Assembly: GCA_905182995.1 (NCBI GenBank)
Contig: CAJJDP010000094.1
Location: 36,457 to 100,456 of the forward strand
Reading direction: 5' to 3'
Source: Paramecium octaurelia
Lineage: Eukaryota; Ciliophora; Oligohymenophorea; Peniculida; Parameciidae
Length of the DNA: 64,000 bases
Under the pieces are notes generated by a model. It was not told where the DNA came from. It saw only the letters and a program-made list of their open reading frames with translations, and searched no databases. Both the position numbers and the translations under genes were made by a program. Below, piece by piece: positions 58,722 to 64,000 of this stretch (position 1 is its first letter; every line of letters begins with the position of its first letter).

Positions 58722-58898
58722 TTTACAATAGATCTAGAACATAATATTTTTTTAGAGAAACAAAAACTGTAATGACATAGTAGTATTAATTCAATTAGTT
58801 TATAAAATTAAATAAGTTTTTTTAATACTTGTGCATCATACCCAATTTGCCATTATGAATAATTGATTTGTTTGTATAGAAAGATATAAAGTTAAAAC

Positions 58899-59994
58899 TC
58901 AGCAAAGTTTATGAGTGCTAACTCTCTATTTTGAGACTGGCTCAGTTGGCACGTGTTTCGACCCGAATGTGCATTTGCCCAATGGAGAATTTAAAGGTGA
59001 TGTCATAGGCGATCCAAAGGGCGAACCAAAGGCAGTCCTCAATGGAGATCCCATTGGAGATCCCATTAAAGTAGTCTTTTGAGGAGATCCTAATTTATCT
59101 GTAATTCCAGAAAGACTTCTACAAGTGTTGATTGTTAACCCGTTATTTCTCTAAAATTTTTTGATCCATGAACTAGCAAGCACGTCTGAAGTTGAAGGTC
59201 TTTTGTAGGTTTCCACTTCTAACATCTGTTTCATCAGTTATTTGCATTCTTCACTAATTCCATGTTTGATAAAAAACTATCCATTTTTAGGAAGATCATT
59301 ATGAAGCATTTCCTTAAAGAATAATTCATTTAAATACATAGAGGACTATTCCCAAACTCCAAATATCTAATTTTTCATTTTAAAAACCATTTTTTATCAC
59401 TTCTGGGGGCATATATTCTAGTGTACCACATATTTAAGGAGCCACGTAACCCATCGAAATAGATGTGCTCCATGTAAAATCTGCCAATTTAATCTGATCT
59501 TCGTGGGTTAAAAGTAGGTTGGATAACTATGATAAATATATTGAGTTACTTTGATATCTCTATGAAGAACATTCTTTGAATGTAAATATTGTACAGCTTA
59601 TACGATTTGAACAAAGTATTTATAAGCCTTTTCTTCTCTTAATGGCCCACTTAGTTGGATATTGGTGAATAAACATCCTCCATTACAATATTCGAGTAAC
59701 ATATATAAGTATTCGTTATCTTCAAAAGCATCAACCATTGAAACAATATTAGGATGAGATAACTTTGATTGTATATTTATTTCGTTCCTCAAATTCACTA
59801 TATCAGTTAGACTGAGCGATTTTTTGCTTATCTTAAATAATGAAAATTGACTTTTTTACAATTTTTGCCGCAAACTAGTTAACAGAATTTACAGCCTATG
59901 CTAGTAAAACAACCCCGTAGGCTCCTTTTCCAAGTACCTTATCATAAATTATATATGTTGCTTTGGTGCCTTTCACTTAAAATTATTAACTCAT
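58899..59994 (-). CDS. Aurora-like Ser/Thr kinase with DFT motif and Ser-Pro tail
   Basis: The predicted protein has 339 residues with introns of 28, 23 and 25 nt; the exon sum is divisible by three. The catalytic domain shows GKGAYGVVLLAQ, FAAKI (ATP-site Lys), NEINIQSKLSHPNIV, LLEYCNGGCLF, HRDIKLSNLLL, KLADFTWST where DFG is expected, and CGTLEYMPPEVI with EKLDIWSLGIVLYEML. CGTLEYMPPE and ADFxWS are Aurora-type. The last 75 residues hold at least six GSP/TSP/NSP sites (GSPMGSP, FGSPFGSPMTSPLNSPLG), likely proline-directed phosphorylation sites. Gly to Thr in DFG is known in a few active kinases, so activity is uncertain. The start codon choice rests on the short leader before the Gly loop. 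Confidence 0.87.
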
Positions 59995-60099
59995 AATAAT
60001 GAATTTAATCCTTAACTTCTCACTTAAGAATTAAAGCAGAAAAAAACTGTGCGTTTTTCTATAAATTTACTATATTGACAATTAAATTCACTTGGTTAA

Positions 60100-61120
60100 A
60101 AATACTTTACATTTTATTTTAATTTATCTTTTAGGTAAGTTCTCTATCCTAACCATCATAACTGCCATCTAACCGTAAATGAGAAATTATTTTCTGTATC
60201 TTCCCTTTTTTATTATATTTAGGTGAAAAATGATATTTTATATATTAATTCAAATCTACAAATTTGTCGAGGAAAAACATTTACAATTCTTCTCATAAAT
60301 TCATTTTAAACTTTACTTTTCTTTATTTTATGAGTTATATTACGCGCTTTACATTTATAAATTCATAAATATTAATAAATTTATTTAAATTTACTTCTTT
60401 TCATTTTAACTCAAAATCATTATTATAATCTTTTTATATCTTTCATTAAGTTTGAAATAATTGAATCAAAATATCCTATTCTCCCTAAAATTTTTCTTCC
60501 TTTAAAGCATCATCTTCTGGCCCTCTAAATAACATATCAGCTGAATTATTTTTTAAATTATATTAATCTTTAAGTGAATCTCCTGATATTCCTCAACTCT
60601 TTTAGATTTAGAAATTTATGAATGAATTGAAATATCTCATAATCTAAAAATTAGTTCAGATATAAGGTTGAGTTTTGCTTTTAAATTGCATTTATTTCTT
60701 ATATTACTTTCTAATTATTGAAATTTTTACCTAATTGTATCCTTTAAATTCATTTCTAAACTTTATTTTAATTTCTAATTCTAGTTAAACTATTCATTAA
60801 ATCTATCCTTTGTTACTCATGTCAAAATTCTATTCCTGTTTTTTTAAACGTATGATTCATTTAATTTTTAAAATAGATCCTTCTTTCGTTTAATATTTTC
60901 TATTAGTCAAACTAAAATTTCTTACTTAAAAAGCTAATCAAATCCTAGAATTTTCCTTGATACCTTTAAATCAATGATCGCAAATATTAAAAATTTAATT
61001 TTAATAATTTATTAATTTTTATTATGCTTTTGAGAATAGAAAACAAACTTAACTTTACATCGATTAACTATATATTTTCAAAATCAAGAACCTAACTAAT
61101 TCAAAGTTTGGAACTAGAAT
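60100..61120 (-). CDS. Probable Gln/Asn/Lys-rich gene, exon structure unresolved
   Basis: This extremely A+T-rich stretch has coding-like pieces on the minus strand in different frames: DQGKFQDLISFLSKKFQFD near 60900, a Lys/Glu helix near 60740, RVEEYQEIHLKIN near 60590, and DMLFRGPEDDALKEEKFQGE near 60500. Several candidate micro-introns separate them. I could not join them into one continuous frame or fix the start and stop. It may be a rapidly evolving coiled-coil gene or a decaying one. The boundaries given are approximate. Confidence 0.35.
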
Positions 61121-61177
61121 AAAAAAAATAATAATTATAAATAATACGTTATTAAATATTTTGATAATACTGCTAAA

Positions 61178-62827
61178 TCATTAAATTTGCTGCTATTATT
61201 TGTACTTCATTAGGAGATTTTACATGTAAATTTATTAGCTGATCGTAGATCTTTGTAGATATCTTTCAATTTCTTCAGGCTCTGTAATTTCACTCAAACC
61301 CAGATAGAATTTCATTGGAAAGAAAAATAAATTAACTGATGATTTGTCAGCTAAATAATGTTCAATATCCTAAGCAATTAATAATCTTAAACTAATTTAT
61401 GTAGCAATTTGTTTAGTAAGGTTATTATTTTTAAGAACTTATTAGAATTATTTAATTTAATTTTCTAATGAAGTCTATAAAAATCTTGCAGGAAGGCGAT
61501 CAGAAATTTTGCTTATATCTGAATAATTAGTTTTTATTTGACCTAATAATTTCTAAATATGATTTAATTCTGTTGTAAACAAAATGCTCTTAATGTTTTT
61601 AATATTATTTATTAGTAAATCAACTATTTACTCAGTTTTTACAAATAAATATTTATCTAAAATCATAAGTTCTGTTTCTTTTGTTAAAGAAGCAATTAAT
61701 TATCTTAAATTAATCAAAAATGAGATTTGATATAGTTAAAAGTTGATATTTTAGCATAAATTAATGTTTTATACATTTTGATTTTCACTATGCAGTATTT
61801 TTAACTTATAAATTGTATCAACATTTTAGACATTTTAAGTGTAAGCATACTTTAATACTTTTTGATTAATGATTCTACAATTAGCATGAAGTAAATTCTC
61901 ATAGTATATTTATTTGTTACCAAGTGATTTTGATTTAACATTTCTTTATCTTGATCTATTTGGAGGGTCTCTTTTCTCACTTCTTGAATTAATTTTTATA
62001 TTTATATGAGTTATATCGTTTTCATAGAATCTCAATATTTCATCCAATTTTGCTTTGTGTTGAGGCAACAAACTAGAATATCATATATTAAAATACTCTT
62101 TCAAATTTAGAATTACTGCTTAGTATGATTCTACTCTTGCCTCTGCATCAAAAATTAAAAGTAATTACAATATTATCGAAATTCTAGGATCAACAAAGTT
62201 GCAATGCAAATTATCAAATGTATTATTCTGCATGGATGTTCTTATGAAATTTTTATATTAAGACAATTAATCTGGATATTTGAATTAGGAAATCGATTTC
62301 TTAAAAGCTAATTCGTAGAGAATCATTCCTATAAGCCAGATATCGCTACTAATTTAAACCTTATCCTCGAATATAGTTTCAGGAGCTAATTGTATGAGTT
62401 CATCCTTATTCATTAAATTATGACTAAATCCATATCTATAAATCTTAATCTTAGAATTTGGATCTATCTCTATTGCGGATGTAGATAAGCATCTTCCTAA
62501 TGAAAATCTCTTATGTAATTCATAGCATGCCTCTAATAATTGGAATAGAATATATAATTAATTAAGCTAATTATTATTTCTTATTGCTGTATTAAGTAAC
62601 TATTATTTTTCATAGCTTAATGCTATAGTCCCTATCCTAAAATCAACAGACACGATTTATGCTAATGCACTTTGATGTAATTAAGATGCATTAAGATCCC
62701 ATTCATATGCATCTTTACAATCAGTATTCTATTGAATTTGATACTCTAAAATTAAGTCATTATTAGGCATCCTTTTCAATATTGTATTATTAATTTATGA
62801 TGGTAAGATTGGTAAGGCTTGGTTCAT
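61178..62827 (-). CDS. Kinase-like protein lacking catalytic motifs (predicted pseudokinase)
   Basis: ATG is at 62827, TGA at 61178-61180, with a 24-nt intron near 62070-62093, giving 541 residues with the frame intact. Residues about 90-240 resemble the C-lobe of a protein kinase: LLEACYELHKRFSLGRCLS, ELIQLAPETIFEDKVQIS then SSDIWLIGMILYELAF. APE and the D..W..G helix are kept, but no Gly-rich loop, VAxK, HRD or DFG can be seen. An N-terminal lobe of about 90 residues is too short for a normal one. The C-terminal 290 residues are helical, Gln/Asn-rich. The fold call is by pattern; a regulatory or scaffold role is inferred. Confidence 0.75.
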
Positions 62828-62894
62828 AATTATATCCTTTATTCTGATTTTATTATTTTTAATAGAAATAATTTTTCATTAAAAAATTTGAAAT

Positions 62895-64000
62895 ATGAAC
62901 ATTCTCAAGATAAAAACCCATCAGTATTATAAAAAGAGTGAGGTTGATATTGATTTATTAATGGCTACATTGCCATATTGTGTAAGAATTGTAAGTTCTC
63001 AAGAAGAAGAAATGAATGACATAATTAAATTGGAATTTGATAGAGTCCATTGTATTCCTTTGAGCGAATTAATTTCATATACTGTATTTCATATAGAATT
63101 ACATTTTAGTAATCTCTTATTTTTAGATTGTTACATGGATAGGTATTTAAACTTATTGAAAAATTGATATTTCTAATAGAAAAACTGAATTATGAAAATG
63201 AAAAAATCAATTAATATCATATTTGGTTAATATTCAATTAAGAACATAATCAAAGATTAGAACTATTGAAACTATCAGTTTTAGATTATCAACTATTTTA
63301 TTCATTTCCTTTATTAAATAAAAATAAAGAAGACTAAATGTAAATTGTTGAACTAATTACTTAAATTTTTAATTTTTGTCATGATATCCCATCCATTTTT
63401 CATTTTTTTGAATCAAATAAGCCTTATAAAATATATGAAAAAGAACTTTAATAAGGATTTGAATAGTTTAAATACAAATTTATTGATTATTGTCAAAATT
63501 AAAAAAATATTGATCCATAAACTTAAATTGATCGAAATCTTGATGTATCTGATTAATATGTAGAAAATAAAGAGGATTTAAAGAAGGTTTAACTGTTTAT
63601 TCAATAATATATAAAATAAAAACATGATGTAACACCTTTAGAAGCTATTTTAATAGAATTGTTCAAATAATATCGATTATAAAAAGGGTTTTAAACTTTA
63701 ACCATACATAAATAATAGAATCTTTCAAATTATAAATAAGAAGATTTAAAAGGCATCTTTGAATTTAAATAGGAATAATAATTGATTAAGATAATTTAAG
63801 AGACTTTTCAAAGTTTGAATGAAAAGTAAGATGTACTAAAGGATTCTATTCAATATGAAAATTATCCATTTAATTCAATAGAATTAAAAGATTTATACGA
63901 ATCTGCTGCTATTATCTATTTTAAGCATCAAGGATATTTTAATTCTTTTGATTAATTTATTCAAATTGTAAAGCAAATTAATAATAAAACACTAGTTTTT
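62895..64000 (+). CDS. Gln-rich hypothetical protein, N-terminal part, cut by window edge
   Basis: ATG at 62895 (MNILKIKTHQYYKKSEVDID), one intron of 26 nt around 63080-63105 (GTATTTC..TTTTAG), then an open frame to the end of the window with very many TAA/TAG Gln codons; no TGA in frame. About 360 residues are visible, helical and Lys/Gln/Asn/Leu-rich (LIEKLNYENEKIN, FKYKFIDYCQNQ, PLEAILIELFKQY). Family not recognised. Divergent from the pseudokinase with 67 bp between starts. Confidence 0.75.

Overview
The window is ciliate macronuclear DNA, most likely from a Paramecium of the aurelia type. In every gene that could be read, TAA and TAG are internal glutamine codons and TGA is the only stop. 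Introns are tiny (mostly 20-34 nt, GT..AG, usually GTA..TAG). Base composition is about 70% A+T, and most intergenic gaps are 15-300 bp. With the standard code almost nothing real is visible, so all genes below were read by hand with TAA/TAG = Gln and splicing of micro-introns. For most genes the exon sum is an exact multiple of three from ATG to TGA, which supports the models. Exceptions are stated.

Layout: 1-5774 holds an edge-cut gene, a large ankyrin-repeat gene and a Gln-rich gene. 5803-16011 holds a soluble-adenylyl-cyclase homologue, DNA polymerase epsilon subunit 2, a deoxynucleoside kinase, an F-box-like protein and an organellar RsmI-type methyltransferase. 16012-23520 holds a 56-residue MGC protein, a JMJD6 homologue, a coiled-coil protein, a three-repeat Myb protein and an FTS/AKTIP-like E2 variant. 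23879-33366 holds a WNK kinase, a membrane protein, two unrecognised proteins, APC10, a D-Ala-D-Ala-carboxypeptidase-like protein and a second ankyrin protein. 33435-41823 holds an EF-hand protein, a coiled-coil protein, a MAK11/PAK1IP1 WD40 protein, a LENG1 homologue and a multi-span membrane protein. 42005-49628 holds a VHS-like adaptor with polyQ, a longin R-SNARE, a cullin and a second deoxynucleoside kinase. 49947-64000 holds a protein with two glycogen-binding domains and Kelch repeats, an SPT2-like chromatin protein, the spliceosomal protein YJU2, a protein kinase, MLH1, an Aurora-like kinase, a pseudokinase and an edge-cut gene.

There are no operons, and neighbouring genes are mostly unrelated. 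DNA replication and repair or cell cycle recur (POLE2, two dNKs, MLH1, APC10, cullin, Aurora-like kinase), as do splicing (LENG1, YJU2) and membrane traffic (VHS adaptor, R-SNARE, FTS-like). This looks like ordinary housekeeping content, not a cluster. No tRNA, rRNA, CRISPR, telomere repeat or transposon was recognised. The most unusual items are a eukaryotic S11-type peptidase with all three catalytic motifs, CBM48-CBM48-Kelch and cyclase-PH architectures, an Aurora-like kinase with DFT for DFG, a kinase-like protein without catalytic motifs, divergent start codons only 13-15 bp apart, and a perfect 14-bp inverted repeat between two divergent genes.
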